From contig NC_080559.1 of the NCBI RefSeq assembly GCF_030253575.1, forward strand, positions 5,106,501 through 5,170,500: a stretch of DNA of 64,000 nucleotides, given 5' to 3'. The stretch is from Rhododendron vialii (Eukaryota; Streptophyta; Magnoliopsida; Ericales; Ericaceae). The position numbers and the translations under genes are program-made. The notes under the pieces are model-generated. The model was not told the DNA's origin. It searched no databases and worked only from the letters and a program-made list of their open reading frames with translations. Shown here one piece after another: positions 36,303 to 48,600 of the stretch. Within the stretch, counting starts at the first letter, position 1, and every line of letters starts with the position of its first letter.

Positions 36303-37812
36303 CATCTAGGCATGACTTGGGACATAGTTGCAAAATATCAGTTTTTTAGTTGAAAAGGCAGGCCTTTTAGGTGCTGACACATCTTCAATTTCATTGTTGA
36401 GCATCGAGTACACTTCCAACATGGTTGGTCTATCTTCCCATTTTCCTTGGACGCACAAAAGCGCAACTTGCATGCATCGCAGGAGTTTACACCCCAAATT
36501 TGTATAATCCATTAGTGGATCCATGAACTCCATTCTTTTGCCGTCCTTCCACAATTCATACGCCTGCCCAAAAATATTTATCATATAACCTTTGGTGTTG
36601 ACATGCGAAAGTTTGAACCACAGATGTGATAGGAGTCATTGTTTTAAGTGATGACTTACGTATTCTAGGAGGTGAAGGTTGTCCCGACCGTATAGAAATG
36701 TATTCTTCTTTCCACTTATGATTTGCAAGAGTAGAATTCCAAAGCTATAAACATCATATTTGGTGGAGCATATGCCTCATTTTACGTACTCTGGAGGAAC
36801 GTAACCGCTGCAATTCAGGAGTCAACATCGCCATTTTTGTTTACTATAATACATGTCCAAGAGATTGAGAATAGATTCACTTACTATGTTCCAACAATCC
36901 AGCCGGTTTTGCTTCATGTTCATCTTTCTGAAAAATTCTAGCTATACCGAAATCTGCAATTTTAGGTCTCATGTCATTGTCGAGTAAGATGTTGCTAGCC
37001 TTCAAATCTCTGTGAATTATGGTGAGTCTTGAATATCCTTGAAGATATAGAAGCCTTGAGTCATGCCTTCGATGATATGAACCCGTTTCTCCCAATCCAA
37101 CAGTGCCCGTCTAACCGAATCTACATCATACAAATTAAGAAGTCACCACTCAGTAAGTCAGGTAGGAGCTGGAGGAGCAGGTTAGACTTTAACTGATCAT
37201 GATTTCATTCAAGCTTGAAGGTATGTGGCACAACATAGGAACCTCTTAGTGAAACTCTTTTAGCCTTTTTAGGTACAAACACATCGAATTTAGATACATG
37301 CCCTTCTGGATTACTATGGATAAGTAATATTGAGGGATAACATACGGCAAGATATTAGTTGTACCATGTTTGTTTGGGGTTCGGATAAGGAGAGAATTGT
37401 TTAGAGTCTTTAGACTGTTGGGAAAAGGAGGGATATATAATCTGGATGGACTTAATCTCAAGAGTCCATGGGGTTAATGTCTATTCTTCGTTCAGGAATC
37501 AGGTATAGTGGTTTCTGAGTGTTTGTTCTTTCATTTCGTACAAAAATCTTAGTACTGCAGCAATGCCGAGAGAGGGTATGGGCCTGGAAGTGTTCGTTAG
37601 GCGCCAAATAATTACTGGTACAGAAGGGGAGTGTATGAAATGGCGTACCATATAGGTAGAAATCCAAACTTTTGTTAGGCATGTACTCATAGATCAGCAG
37701 CTTTTCTTTCCTTTCGGTACAAAACCCCACAAGTCTGACATGTTGAAGTTTTGCAGTGAGCGTTAGCTCATTTTTGAACTCCTCTTGCCCTTGTTTAGAA
37801 GATTCCGAAGCC
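36303..37812 (-). pseudogene. Receptor-like kinase pseudogene (S-domain/G-type lectin RLK type), kinase part only
   Basis: Exon-like blocks in kinase order on the minus strand: 37670-37812 ([15 protein letters not shown] ... [16 protein letters not shown]), 36890-37120 ([20 protein letters not shown] ... DFGIARIF), 36656-36808 ([17 protein letters not shown]) and 36306-36563 (VALLCVQGKWEDRPTMLEV). HRD, DFG and the subdomain IX/XI motifs are recognisable. Damage: a reading-frame shift just before LLYLQG in the HRD exon, a second shift after the DFG motif, an in-frame TGA following the PPEY motif, and loss of a few residues after LQHV. No extracellular domain, signal peptide, transmembrane segment or Gly loop was found. 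The C-terminal block alone is intact. Confidence 0.85.
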
Positions 37813-38197
37813 AGTACAACAGTGACACAAGGGATAGGAGAGCAATACAGAGGATTTTAGAAGAGAGGGAAATCCAAAACCTGCCTACTAAACTAAAGAC
37901 GCATCCCTTATACAGGGGATTCTAGCTTGAAATGAAATTCAAATTCCAGTTAGATTCAGACCTAATAAAGATTAAAAATGTCGGGTTCACTTCATGGGAC
38001 CCATCGACATATGCCTTTGTCTTCTCGTCTGAACTTTAGTGGTTGAGATTGAGATTGGCCACCGAAAGTGAATTTGGATTTATCCGGACATTATTACTTT
38101 GCTGATTCTTTTCCCTTTCTTGAGGACAGCTGTCCAGCAATAATTCTGTCATGCTGTCCCAAAAATCACCTAAAGAACTTTTTTTCATCTATATATT

Positions 38198-38400
38198 CTA
38201 CTTTATGCTCTCATATTGGAAAGCACTGCAAGCAAATGCATAATCAACCAACTCTAGTGTCAAGGCAAGTCGATATGACACCGGTCCAATTCTTTCTGTG
38301 GTTTCGAATGGCCTAATATAACGTGGATTTATCTTAATTTTTGAAAAAAAGAGTTCCTTGGGTGATACCTTTAAGAAAATTGAGTCTATAAGTTGTACAC
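38198..38400 (-). pseudogene. Ty3/gypsy integrase C-terminal remnant
   Basis: On the minus strand a short frame reads IFLKVSP, then INPRYIRPFETTERIGPVSY and RLAL, the conserved GPF/Y-like module at the end of plant Ty3/gypsy integrases. Nothing upstream resembles reverse transcriptase, and the match ends soon after. It is an isolated fragment. Confidence 0.7.
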
Positions 38401-38438
38401 CGCATATCTCCTCTGTTGTACAATACAACTTTTTGCCT

Positions 38439-38723
38439 ATGGTAGGTCCGTCTTTGTTCGTAGGTTTTATTATTTCCATTTGACCAGAGTGATGAAATAT
38501 CAATGCAAAAGTTGTTTTCTATTTGTAGGTGGAGAAATGATTTTCACACTTTCCTTATCTTCTACACTTTCTTTTTTTTTTGTCACTATGCATGTAAAAT
38601 TACTAACTTGTCCTTTATTCTGCATCCACTTTTTAATTTCTCGTGAATAAAAGCAAAAAAAAAAAAGTGCAATGAATAAAAGGAGAATGCGAAAATCATT
38701 TCTCCTATGTAAGTTCTCGTTGA
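38439..38723 (+). repeat. Direct repeat B (285 bp) with nested MITE
   Basis: Second copy of the repeat at 34378-34660, same orientation. The inner MITE has ends ggagaaatgattttcacac (left) and, inverted, gcgaaaatcatttctcc (right). Unlike the first copy it lies next to the gypsy remnant. Confidence 0.85.
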
Positions 38724-39874
38724 CCACCAAATTGTTTGCTTTTACTTGATTTGCACCCAAGACTAGATTTCTAGGCTTCTAGCTCTTAAAAAATAGATTA
38801 TATCGGAAAAAATACCAGAGCTCTAGCTAGTGCAAGGTACATCAATTAATTACGAAATACTATAGAACTAACTCACTTTTCTTTGTTTACTCTTCCGTGA
38901 TCGATGTACCTCCAGTAAATATTTTTCAAGAATTTTATGCAAAATTTATGGGTTTTAACGACACCTGGTTTTATCCTCGGTAATTTTAAAAAAATTCACA
39001 CTCCTTTATTAATGAATAGTATTTTTTTAACCTTTATTTTAATTTCTTTTCTTTGGGGGGTGGGGGTGGGTTAATCAAGTCCGTCATTTATTTTAGTTCA
39101 TCAAAAAGTCGTGTTATTTTATAATCACTCGTAAAGCAATTTTCTATATTACGGTTTAATACTCGTATTACACTAATTTAACTATTTCAATTAAAAAAAT
39201 TGGTGAAAAACTTTAAGAGATTATCCAAGTGAAGTGATAACCTAATTTGATCAAAAAAAAGTGATAACCTAATGATAGACACTATGTACTTTCATGCATT
39301 AGGTGGTGGTTTTAAACCCTAGCCATCCTTGTCGTCTTCTTCTTTTTTTCACAGAAAAAGCCATCCCAGTCCAATCCTTTAAAAAAAAAAAAAAAAAACA
39401 CGGTAATGACCTCATGGTAATGGAAAATAGCCCGAAAAATGAATCTGAAGAGAGAGACCAGAGACATTCACTATAAAAATTAAAGTAGGCGCTTAGTCAC
39501 ATAATCTTTCAAAATGCCATGCGCTCCCACTTTCGAATCATCGCTCCCACAGATTATTGTAATTTAAGATATTTTTCAGAGACGCTTTTACGCTCGCGTA
39601 TCCGCACTCGAATTATGTAACTCAGAGTATGCTAATAGCTTCAGCCATTTGACGCAAAGTAGCAGTTTGACAACAAGAAAGAACTACTCTCTTTTTCTTT
39701 AGTTTATCACCTTCTAAGAATTACAAACTGTGGACAGCAGGTCCAAGAAGTCGATCGCAAAGCTTAAAATTATGATTCCAAACACTATAATCTTGCTCAG
39801 TGATATAAGCCAATAGAAAGAATATCGAGTGTTTTAACATCGAACGAACTTAGTTTGCAGAAAATGGAAAGGAA
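38724..39874. other. Intergenic DNA and probable PPD6 3' UTR
   Basis: AT-rich with a poly(A) tract at 39382-39398 and a G-rich run near 39055. Around 39505-39550 the words atctttcaaaatgccatgcg and gctcccac recall 45974-46020 (atctttcaaaatggcatccg), so a dispersed repeat may end here. No gene seen. Confidence 0.5.
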
Positions 39875-42800
39875 TTACACTTGGAAGGAATCAAGTATAG
39901 CCTTCAGTGTTTCCTGGGATGACTGCCACTGTTTGTCATTTGCGCTAGCAACAAACAGGACCACGGTGTTTCCTTTCGCTGTTGCTTTCGCAAGATTGTG
40001 GGATCCTGTCAGCGCGTATGGGGTCTCAAGAGCATACTTGTAATACTGCACACACCAGAAATCAATGAGAGAAATTACAACCATATGCTATTTAACCGAA
40101 TAAGTTTTGCGTCTCTTTCTTCAAACCATGGTTGATTAAAGAACATATTATACGTGGACCAAAAAACTAACAGTCCTTTCGGATGGTGAGAAAGGTAAGA
40201 AGAAAGAGAGTAGCATTCTTAATTTATCTGAATAACTGAAAGAGATGAGAAATGGTGAGAAAGGATGAGCAATGAAGAGAAAAGGTTGTTTCTTTGTCAG
40301 TCCATCTTGTTTCTCACCAAATCTCGAGATTTGGTGATAAACCACAACCCTTTCTTCTCTCCCCTTCCCAAGTTAACACGGAGATTGTTTTAGTATCTTC
40401 CATTTATCACAAAACTGTTAGTACTTCGGAGATTCATAAAACATACCCAATGTCAACAGAAATTGACCTCTTAGCTGTTTCATTAAAGATGCCCGCGCAA
40501 GTGGTGATAGCTAGTCAAGCTTAGCTTCCTTTCCCTAAATTGATCTCTACATCGTTTCAGTAGAAAACAGACCTTGACATTTCTAAAGTTACAAAACTCA
40601 TACTATGATTCCATCAGTTACTGATGGTCATGTCTTATAGTGCTTCCTCATGGCTTTTTATGGGCACCAACATACAATTGTGTTACGTGTAATATTCCTA
40701 ACTTCATCAAAGTTGTGCGACTTGTGTCTGTGTTTTAATTTTGAAGACTTTACGAGGATTTGTTCCATTCATATAAAAACTTGTCTTTGATTGTTGCAAA
40801 CCACAATTATATATCTCGTCCATTTTACACCAAAGGTACTTTGAAGTGGGATGAATATGCCCCGTGCCCCCAGTCTCTACATCTGGTGAGAGCCAAATAT
40901 ACTCTATTTTTGGCAATGTGATCACAGGTTGTCTTTGCTATTGGTTTTTCCTTCTCAAAAGAGGAAGGTAATAAGATGAGACAAAATTGAAGAGTTGAAA
41001 ATATGTACCGTCTGATCACCGCGCTTCTCCACTGAAGTTTCGATCAATTCATCAGGGTCATATGTGCTGCCAGTGACAAAAGGGCCAAGGGATGCAATGA
41101 CCTTGTCAGGGGTTCCAATATCTTCGATTGTTGCATTTGGTTTGTTAGTCAGTCGAATCAATGGAGAAGCCACAACCTGAACTTTTCCTTGCTTTTCGTC
41201 TTCAAATTTTACCTCCACCCAAGGCTCTGCACACTTGGGTTGACAGTAATTACCGGAGAGTATGTTGGCTATACGTGTCTGTTTCCATGTTGGAGGAAGG
41301 ATGAACTGGTAAGGCTGCACATTTCCTGCAAGAAACTAGATTGGAAAGTTTCCTTCACATACAAGGATATACATATCACGAAGAAAGCTCAAGAGAGAAA
41401 GCACAAGACACTATGGCAAGGGAGATGAATGAGCAGAGTGTTAGCTGAAATGGACCAAGTGTTCGTGACAGATTTTCTTTTCCAAAAATGCAGTTTCGAT
41501 GAGAGATGGCAACGGGGAACTTAGAACTCTCAACTTCAAAAATTTGTAACCAATAAGGATAGGTGCCATGTGGCTCCCAGAGTCCCAGTTTGCAACCAAA
41601 AGTAGAAGGAGGTATGGCGCTTGCCAAACAACACTGCCTTTGAGCGAAGTGTAAAAAGCAGGTGTACTCTCATCCTTAACCAATGTGGAATTCTTGACGA
41701 TTACATCCTCTTATGGCAATTAGTATCTCATTGGCAATAATAAAGATCAGATGATTAAGATTCATCTTGTTAGTTTGAGGCCAAAAACCATGGACAAGTA
41801 TAAAATGGGAAGGGCTGCCCGCGCAGTCCTTCAGTTTGAGGCCATAAACCAATGACAATTGTAATATAAGGGCTGCCCTTGCCCTTAATATTGAAACTTG
41901 AGCAAATTAGAGGGTGCAAGCCCTTCAGTTTGAGGCCATATACCATAGACAACTGTAATTTGGGCTGAAGACAACTGTTTTAAACTAGTATCATTGCAAG
42001 CAAATTCCCAGAAAATTCGTCCCCTTAACCAACCCAGATTAAGATCCTGCTTAATTTGTCAATGCACTAATTTATAGCAGATACACGAGATAAATTGTAA
42101 AGCAACGGAATTGAAGACAGCATACGTACAACTAAGAGTGTACGTAGATGTCGGGATTGTAAAGTCTGATTTGTACTTTTGCCACTTCATTGACTACGGC
42201 TGGAATTGATAAGTGGTGAGCAAAAACCTAGGATAGTAAATACATTACTATTCACAGCAACCGATGTACTGTAATTTGTACTCACATCATTGAATGTAGT
42301 CTTTTCATACATGGCGAAAACGGGTGTAATCTGCGAACATACCCAATTACGTAATAAGGGTATCACGTAAAATCTTTGTGTCGTGCTTACATTCTTTCTC
42401 AAGGCGGAGCTACTCTTAGTCAAGTGGGGCCATGTCATTAATTCATTATTTTGGGTAAATTTTAACTACATTTTGTCAATCTGACCCCATAATTATAAAG
42501 AAGTTGTCCCAAAGTACGAACTAATCTCGCTAAAACTGGAGTACAAATTTGCTCTCTTTTTAAGACTAGAATTTCACTACCCATTTGTCAATAAGTGCAG
42601 ATAATAGTCATTGAATGCTAAAAAAGTTACTAGAATTTAATCAACGCACATAAATCAGGAACACGCTTTGACAAACACGCATGTATTACCTGCGCGAAGA
42701 GCGGGAGTGTCCTTGGGAGAGGCCTTGAAGACGACGAAGGAAGGGTCGGAAGGCAACGGCGGAAGGAACGCACCAACCTCCACCTCCCGAGCTTCGGAAT

Positions 42801-43042
42801 GTGGCGGAGGTGGAACCGTAACAAGGAGCGGTACGAGTCCCATTCCTCTCACGAATTCCCTTCTACTGTTACTAACGGTATTGCAGTTATTGGGTAGTAC
42901 TAATTGTTTATTCCTAGAACTATATTCCTGTTCGACTATTTTGAAGGTGACAGTGGAAGAAGATGGATGAGGTTTTGGAATTGATGAGGAGGGTTTTGAG
43001 GTCGAGAAGACGGACGACAGAGGTGTCACGGAGGCAGTAGCC

Positions 43043-43044
<2 letters not shown>
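39875..43044 (-). CDS. PPD6: PsbP domain-containing protein 6, chloroplastic
   Basis: Thylakoid-lumen PsbP-family protein. Three exons, minus strand: 42690-43044, 41009-41325, 39875-40045; frame continuous, 280 residues. The Ser/Thr-rich N-terminus is a chloroplast transit peptide. A twin-arginine (R61-R62) and a short hydrophobic stretch (MGLVPLLVTVPPP) followed by SEA form a Tat-type lumen signal. The mature part has family blocks TPALRAG, LPPTWKQTRIANILSGNYC, EPWVEVKFEDEKQGKVQVVA, RLTNKPNATIEDIG, LETPYALTGSHNLAKATAKG and a terminal ILDSFQV. Cys146 and Cys150 (NYCQPKC) are a candidate redox pair. The exact role of PPD6 is not established in what I know; its lumenal location follows from the targeting signals and family. 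Confidence 0.94.
41326..42689 (-). other. PPD6 intron 1 with short tandem repeats
   Basis: Contains three diverged copies of a block beginning gtttgaggccataaacca (about 41773, 41830, 41927; one copy reads ccaaaaaccatgg) and two of gggctgccc. Spacing is 60-100 bp. No gene in the intron. Confidence 0.65.

Positions 43045-43078
<34 letters not shown>
43045..43078 (-). repeat. (GA)n microsatellite in PPD6 5' leader
   Basis: GA run immediately upstream of the PPD6 ATG (reads CT on the coding strand). Confidence 0.9.
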
Positions 43079-43081
<3 letters not shown>

Positions 43082-44202
43082 ATTGGTGGTTGACACTTGA
43101 CAGTTGGGTTGGGCTTTCTCCGATCCGTTTTCTTGGATGAGGTTGGAAATCCCATCCGTTATTTCTCTCCTACGTGGGATAATAGAAATGCTACACACAT
43201 AACCGTTATAAGCAAAACTGGACCAACAATGGACGGGTTGCACAACCATTGTGCATGTAACATTTTTGGTGGGCGGGGTAATGACTAGTAAAAAATTTCC
43301 ATATCGACGTGGCCTTTTTTTTTACCTTTTTTCCTAAGACTTTTGATAATGTGATCTGAACTGTTTACTTGGTAGATCGTTTATGGAGAGAACAATGATG
43401 GATGCAATCTAAACTGTTCATAACGCAGGACATCGTCGGAGAAGAGAGCTAGTTGGTTGATCGTTTATTTTGAATCGAATTAACTGCATTTAGAAATGTG
43501 TCTCGCTCTAGATCATATCTATGTGCGATTGTTTGAAATTATAAATGAATATCGGTGCGTAAATTATCAACATTCGTACATCAAGAATTCCTTCACGATT
43601 AAAGTGCTCGATGCGCTTTATTAATTGAACAATCTTGAGTATCGATGTGGTTCAAGCATGAGCGCACGAATAGTACAAACTGCAATGGGTAAACCGGACA
43701 GATTGTACCGAACTGATCTATTTGGATTGGTTTTGTTGTGGTTTAATGGGTTGGTCGAAAATAATTGAGAACCTAATATTTTCGTTTGGTCCTTGGTTCC
43801 ATAATTGAGAATTGTGGTTGGAACTGAACCGACCAGTTTATCTACATATACTTGAAAACTCTATCAGTAAAAACATATCCACCAAACCCTAGTTTCCCAC
43901 AAAACTCTTCCACTTCCCCGTCACAATCTTTTGTTTCCCAGAAGCCCTATGCATGTCAACTGTTTTAAAGAACTAGTGCTATGTTATTCATGTTTTTTTT
44001 TTTTTTGGCAATCTTTGAATGCTAACATGGTTTAGAACCGGAAACCGAAACAAATCAAACTGGGCCAGTCTAATGTTTTGGTTCCATATGTGTAACGGTC
44101 TAGTTATGGTTCTCAATTCTTTGGAACTATGGGATATGGTTCGGTTCCTGAACTCCTATAATGGTTCAATCGGGACCACGTATACCCCTAATTATGGAAT
44201 GG
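43079..44202. other. PPD6 upstream region and intergenic DNA
   Basis: No gene recognised. From 43680 to 44190 there are repeated aaccgg, gaaccga and ggttcggttc words like those of the hAT-like element at 44468-45154, but clear ends were not found. Confidence 0.45.
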
Positions 44203-44405
44203 GAGGGGACTGTAGTGTATCCGCCGCACTACACCGGGTAGTGCGGCCAATTCAACCGTCTATCTCGGTACGGACGCTTGAATTTAATCCGAATTTCTAC
44301 AAATACTAGCCGTTCATTATTCGGATGAAAATCTGAGCCATCCTTTGCCTAGATGGATGGCCGGATTGGCCCCCGCGGGTTGCACTACAGCACCCCGAGT
44401 CCCCT
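44203..44405. mobile_element. Candidate MITE with GC-rich ends
   Basis: Left end aggggactgtagtgtatccg and right end (inverted) aggggactcggggtgctgta share 8-10 outer bases. Further in, gccgcactacaccggg pairs roughly with cccgcgggttgcactaca. A target-site duplication is not clear. Confidence 0.45.
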
Positions 44406-44467
44406 AATTATTGGTGTTTAATTAAAGTACAATAAAATAAAATGTACAAATGCTTCCCGTTCCGGTT

Positions 44468-45154
44468 TTGGGATGAGCAAAAAATTCGTCAAACTGCGAA
44501 TCCAGTCCAAATCAATCCAAACCAAAAGGTTTGGTTCGGTTTTTTAGTAATGTGGTTTGATCATGGTTTTTAAAAATTAGAAACCGCTTTATATGATTTA
44601 GTTTGTGGATTCACATTCATGATCATGTTTCCAAACCGATACGAACCGTATAATACAATTATATATAATTTAATTATTACCACTGTCCTTTTGCTGCTTT
44701 ATTTCAATTCAATAGTTTTTAGGAATTATCTTTGGCATTTTATTTGGTTAAACAATCTTAAGATGTTTAATAGTTGGTATTCTTAGTTTGTTCATTTAGT
44801 GACTTACCAGTATTTCATTTTCTTAGTTTAAGACTTGAGGCAATTATTGGTATTCTACTCTTAATTAGTTGGTTGAAGTTAGTGTATTTTGATAATTTGA
44901 ATGGAATTTGTTTCAACATATATAAGTTTTCGTTGTAATTTTAAGTACTTTAAATATTTTTTGAAGATGATAGTTTAGTTCAAAGCAAACTGTGGTTTAA
45001 ACCGAAACCGAACCGTATTTATATGGTTTGGATTGGTTTAATTCTATGACTTTTGTGGGTTGATTTGGTTCTCCAAATTCATAATCTGTAGATATTAGTT
45101 TGGTTCTTGGTTTACTACTACAAAACCAAACAAATCCGAACCATGCTCACCCCA
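44468..45154. mobile_element. Non-autonomous hAT-like element (687 bp)
   Basis: A perfect 8-bp target-site duplication, ttccggtt, occurs at 44460-44467 and 45155-45162. The terminal inverted repeats are ttgggatgagcaaa and, inverted, tggggtgagcatgg. Subterminal regions carry many aaaccgaaccg / cggttcggttt words in opposite orientation. No transposase frame. Confidence 0.85.
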
Positions 45155-45162
45155 TTCCGGTT

Positions 45163-45600
45163 TCTAAAAAAAAGGAACTTTTAGAAAAGTAAGATAATTT
45201 CAAGTTCAAAAATTATATATTTACGCAAATAAATTTTCTACTAATATGAATTTTGTTTGATAGATCTCGTTAAAATCTTTTATACGGTGCAAAAAAAAAT
45301 TAAAATTTTTTTTATTTTTATTTTCATTATATTTAAACTTGAAATTATTATTTTTTTTTTTTTAAGCAGAACGATTCATTGTAAAGGACCCATCACCATC
45401 ACCATAATCGCCACGCATCAATCGCTTCTCATCTCTGGTTTGTCCTCATTCTCTCCAACGCTGCCACGGCCGAAGCTTCCTTCTCCACCCACCCACATAC
45501 ACACACACATACCAACATAACCAGGCACATATAATATACATGCAGGGTTAGGGAGAAAAAAAGGGTGAGGCGGAGTTGAAGAAAGTTGAGAGAGAGAGAG
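45163..45600 (+). promoter_or_regulatory. Upstream region of the kinase/PP2C gene
   Basis: AT-rich distal part with T11 and A9 tracts, then a GC-richer 5' UTR-like part ending with a GA run directly before the ATG. No upstream gene. A TATA-like motif cannot be singled out. Confidence 0.4.
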
Positions 45601-48600
45601 ATGGTGGTGGAAATCGTGGAGCCAAACACGTGCATTCGGGGTTGCTGCCGGAGCGACTCAATCCCGCTCCACCTTCCCCCTTCTTCCTACTCTCTCTCAC
45701 ACCCAATTGCGCGAGGTTTGATTTCCACCACCCCCGCCCCCCTTTTAATAATGTGTTTTATCTGTTGCTCAGTTTCAATTTAAGGAAGTGGTTAGTGTGA
45801 GTTTGGACCTTAGTCGCATGGCCATGTTGGTTTTGAGACTTGAGGAAAGTTTTTTGGGTAATAAGTGGCGAGAGATAGATAGAAAAATGAGAGTAATAAT
45901 TGGAGAGAAAATTTATAGGGACCGTGCGCAGTGAGAAAAGATTGGGTCTATAAACCCAAAACGAACATGGTCAATCTTTCAAAATGGCATCCGCTCCCGC
46001 TCTCAATTTCTCGCACTCACTAATTTTAGTTGTTTGAGAGGTTTTTGAAGGATGTTTTCCCGCTCCTGCACTGCACCTGCCTGTGTGTTATGTGACGTGG
46101 GTTTAGACTACATTAAACTATTGTTAAAGACAATTGGTATTTCTGCTGTTAAGTGAATTTTTTTATTATCTCGAGGTATGATTTTTTAATGTGTGTTGTA
46201 TGTTGCTCAATTTCAATTTAAGGAGGCTTAGGTGGGCTTGGACTAAACCCTACAATTGGTGTTTAGTGGTTTTTTTTTAGCTTTTCGTCAAAAACTTCTT
46301 TCACACCTAATTGCTCCAGGTTTGATTCTTTTCCATTTTTTACGCGTGTTTTGTGTTGCTCAATTTCAATTCAACAAAGAAGGTAGTGTGGGTTTGGACT
46401 AAATTAACTTTTGGTAAAGACAATTGGTATCAGTGGCGTTTAGCGGACTTCTGAGCTCAATGTATGATTGTTAATGTGTATTTTGTGTTGCTCAATTCAA
46501 TTCAATTCAAGTCAAGAAAGAGGCTTAGGTGGGTTCGGACTAAATCCAATCATTGGTGTATAGTGAATTTTTTTTTAGCTTTCTGTCAACTTTTGAGTTA
46601 GTTATTCGTGTTAATGAGTGAAATTATTGATAGAATAATTTAGCCCCGAGTTGGAAAGGGTTCAGAGAAGACGTACAAAAAGACAGTGAAAATTGTATTT
46701 TCGAACTTCTTTCGTCTTTGGTAAACTTTTTTTTGGTCACAGTTTTCCACTTTTTAGATTTCGCTAGTCATGACAAACGATTAATTTAAAAAATTTGATG
46801 CGAATCTAATGAAAAAGATGAAAAGACAACCCAAAATTTAAGCCTAAAGGACCCTTGATATGTTCTGATCTGCCTTGGTTTGTACTCCCATTTAGCTTAC
46901 CTTAGAATTAAGATTATTCATGTGAGTTGGCGTGTCTAATTGTTCGATTACAGGAGCAGAAAGTGTAGTTTATGAAGCTATTTTGGATGGAAAGAAGGTT
47001 GCTGTCAAAAAACCCATATTGTCAACCTCTGAAGACATTGATAAATTCCACAAGGAGTTGCAAATGCTATGGTCTCTCTCTCTCTCTCTCTCTCTCAAAC
47101 AACCTAAATGTGCTGGCCTAGGTCTGTGTAAAAAGGGATGCAGTTTATTGTATTACTAATTTACTAGTAGTTCATTTGATATATGTCTAGCTTTATTTAT
47201 GGGATTGTGAGTGTCTTAGGCTGCAAATAGGTGGTTAGGGTCTTTGGTAGTCAGTTTTTTTTTCATTTTGAAACTAGAATATTTGAGAGCATAGCTCTTT
47301 GTATCCTGATTCTATCCCTTTGATTTGGTTCTATCAAAAAGTACACAAAAATTGCAAGTGCATGTAAAGTACATAAAAAGCTAACTATTTACATAAAAAA
47401 CTACATGAACTCATAAACATATGTGAAAGTGTTTTGAAGGATGTGAAAAGAGCCTTGAAAAGCTGAATATTATGGCGTTACTTCTACCTTAACCACCACC
47501 CAATGAGCGGTCGCTACCATGGCAAAAAAAATTGAAAGTGCAATTTACTCCAAGTGTTGAAAAAAAAGCTAGAAAAAATGAGCTGGGGCATTTGTCCCCA
47601 CTAGAGCTTTGCTCCCTCCAGGACTGGTTGTCCACATAACTCCCATCCATTTGTATTACCTTTGTCTTTTTGTTTGTCTACATATTTGATGGTGGGTTAC
47701 TTTCTGCCAACTTAGTTGTATATTGTAATGTGAAGCAAGTTAGATCATTTGGGAGTCGCCAAGTTAGTTGCTGCACATGCAAAGCCGGTGAATTATATGT
47801 TTTTCTTCAAATACTATGAGTCTGGGAATCTGGCAGACAAACTACACGTGGAAGAGTGGAATCCAAGTTTTGATGAGGTGCTCAGAATATCAATCCAGCT
47901 AGGTATGCGTTTGGCTATCTTGGCAAAATATGAGCTTGGTTTAATTTGGTGATGAGAGCATTTAACTTCCTCTCTGAACTGGAATTGTTTACGCGTTCAT
48001 TAATTTCCTTGTGATGAGAGCATTTAGTTTGCTTAATCATTTTCTATTACATATTTAAGCTTTCATTGTGTACTTGATTTGAACTGTCAGCAACACTTCC
48101 GCATAATCTGAACTTAGTTCATATTTTGTGATGAGACTTAGCAGTAACCCACACATAGAAAGAGCCCATGAGCCTTCTTTGGTAGTAAGTCAATGAAGTA
48201 TTGTGAAGGTTGTACTTTGCTTGCCAGTTTGTACTTTTTGGGTGTTTGTGGAACGATTTATATGCAGCACTATCTGCGTTACAGCATTTCTTAAAAAATA
48301 TGTACTTGAATAGAGGAGATTCAGTAAGGAAATTGTTAGATGGAAATGAGTTGTTTTGTTGACACAGCAAGATTAGACTGAAGAACTTAAGTAGTTACTG
48401 TCATTCTCCTTTGGTATTGAGGTGGTGATTGTACGATTCAGGGTCGTATGTTATAATCAGTCATGCTACTTTTCTTAATTGATTGCCGAATTATCTAACT
48501 GCTACATCTTTTGTTCTGATTTTTTGTTTTGTGATAATATGACAAGGCTTATGTTGAAGTTATTATGTTTCTATATTTTACAGCTAAGGCTCTGCAATAT

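Noticed and set aside
44019..44309. 96-codon plus-strand frame
   Set aside because: It runs across repeat-rich DNA and a MITE candidate, with no domain.
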